Positions 5,338 through 5,692 of a DNA stretch of 5,692 nt are shown here, piece after piece. The notes below the pieces were generated by a model. The model saw nothing but the letters and a program-made list of their open reading frames with translations, searched no databases and was not told where the DNA came from. Position 1 is the stretch's first letter. Every line of letters starts with the position of its first letter. The translations under genes were made by a program, and so were the position numbers. This DNA comes from Planctomycetota bacterium (GTDB taxonomy: Bacteria > Planctomycetota > SZUA-567 > JAFGNG01): positions 1 through 5,692 of the forward strand of contig JAFGNG010000017.1 in the NCBI GenBank assembly GCA_016927125.1, written 5' to 3'.

Positions 5338-5692
5338 ATGAGCGAGTGGGATAAAATCCAGGAATATGTCAAAAGCGGGTCTGAAAGCGCCTTTACCGAG
5401 CTGGTGCGGGAGCATATCGACCTGGTCCATTCCGCAGCGCTGCGCCAGGTCGGGGACGCCCACCTGGCCGAGGATGTGACCCAGGCGGTCTTCCTCACGC
5501 TCTCGCGCAAGGCCGGGAGTCTGCGGCGGGGGCTGCCGCTCGCGGCCTGGCTCTACCAGGTCACCCGGTACACCGCCGCCAACGCCTGCAGGCAAAGGAG
5601 CAGAAGAATGCGGCACGAAGAAGCCGCCGGCAAGGAGCGCGTCCTGGAGCAGGATGAGAGCCGCGCCTGGGAAGAGGTCGCCCCCTACCTCG
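5338..5692 (+). CDS. ECF-type sigma factor, N-terminal part, cut by the window edge
   Basis: The frame is open from the ATG at 5338 through the last base, giving 118 residues. AAGGAG (5327-5332) lies 5 nt before the start. Residues 19-91 are sigma-70 region 2: AFTELVREH, the DAHLAEDVTQAVFLTLSRKAG helix region and AAWLYQVTRYTAANAC. The protein aligns without gaps to the first 118 residues of the sigma-fusion product at 39-2738, with 48 identities in the first 91 by hand count and WEEVAPYL matching WQEVSPHL at the same position. Region 4 and any C-terminal extension lie outside the window. The coding sequence is markedly GC-rich. By homology it may also carry a large membrane-linked extension, which cannot be verified here. 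It is divergent from cysS, 290 nt away. Confidence 0.9.
   Translation, partial: MSEWDKIQEYVKSGSESAFTELVREHIDLVHSAALRQVGDAHLAEDVTQAVFLTLSRKAGSLRRGLPLAAWLYQVTRYTAANACRQRSRRMRHEEAAGKERVLEQDESRAWEEVAPYL

Noticed and set aside
5254..5616. 120-codon minus-strand open frame overlapping the second sigma gene.
   Set aside because: Antisense to a clear sigma region 2 coding sequence; no recognisable protein pattern.

Overview
The window looks like part of a chromosome from a bacterium of the PVC superphylum or a close relative (Lentisphaerae, Verrucomicrobia or Planctomycetes-like). Two things point there: ECF-type sigma factors with very large, membrane-associated C-terminal extensions, and a PEP-CTERM exosortase substrate. 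This is inferred from family habits and not from any marker gene. There is no sign of phage, insertion sequence, CRISPR, tRNA or rRNA.

Layout. Positions 39-2738 (minus) hold an unusual 899-residue protein: an ECF sigma factor (regions 2 and 4), an Ala/Thr/Gly-rich linker, one hydrophobic segment, a probable LolA/RseB-like beta domain and three tandem ~80-residue repeats spaced exactly 95 residues apart. Positions 2739-2935 are a divergent regulatory region with a candidate promoter in each direction. Positions 2936-3604 (plus) encode a small secreted PEP-CTERM protein. Positions 3620-5047 (minus) encode cysteinyl-tRNA synthetase (cysS), convergent with the PEP-CTERM gene and only 15 nt from it. 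Positions 5048-5337 are a second divergent intergenic region with a perfect 10-bp inverted repeat in the probable cysS leader, a candidate cysS promoter and an A-rich tract ahead of the next gene. From 5338 to the window edge (plus) is the N-terminal part of a second ECF sigma factor of the same family as the first.

How it fits together. cysS is housekeeping and is probably unrelated to its neighbours. The first sigma factor and the PEP-CTERM gene share a promoter region and both have envelope features, so a regulatory link is possible but unproven. The most unusual observation is inside the first sigma gene. At the junction between the sigma half and the extracytoplasmic half there is a textbook Shine-Dalgarno sequence (AAGGAG, 8 nt spacer) before ATG-ATG, followed by what reads as a complete signal peptide. 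One reading frame might therefore yield both a membrane-tethered sigma factor and a separate secreted 649-residue sensor or partner protein.
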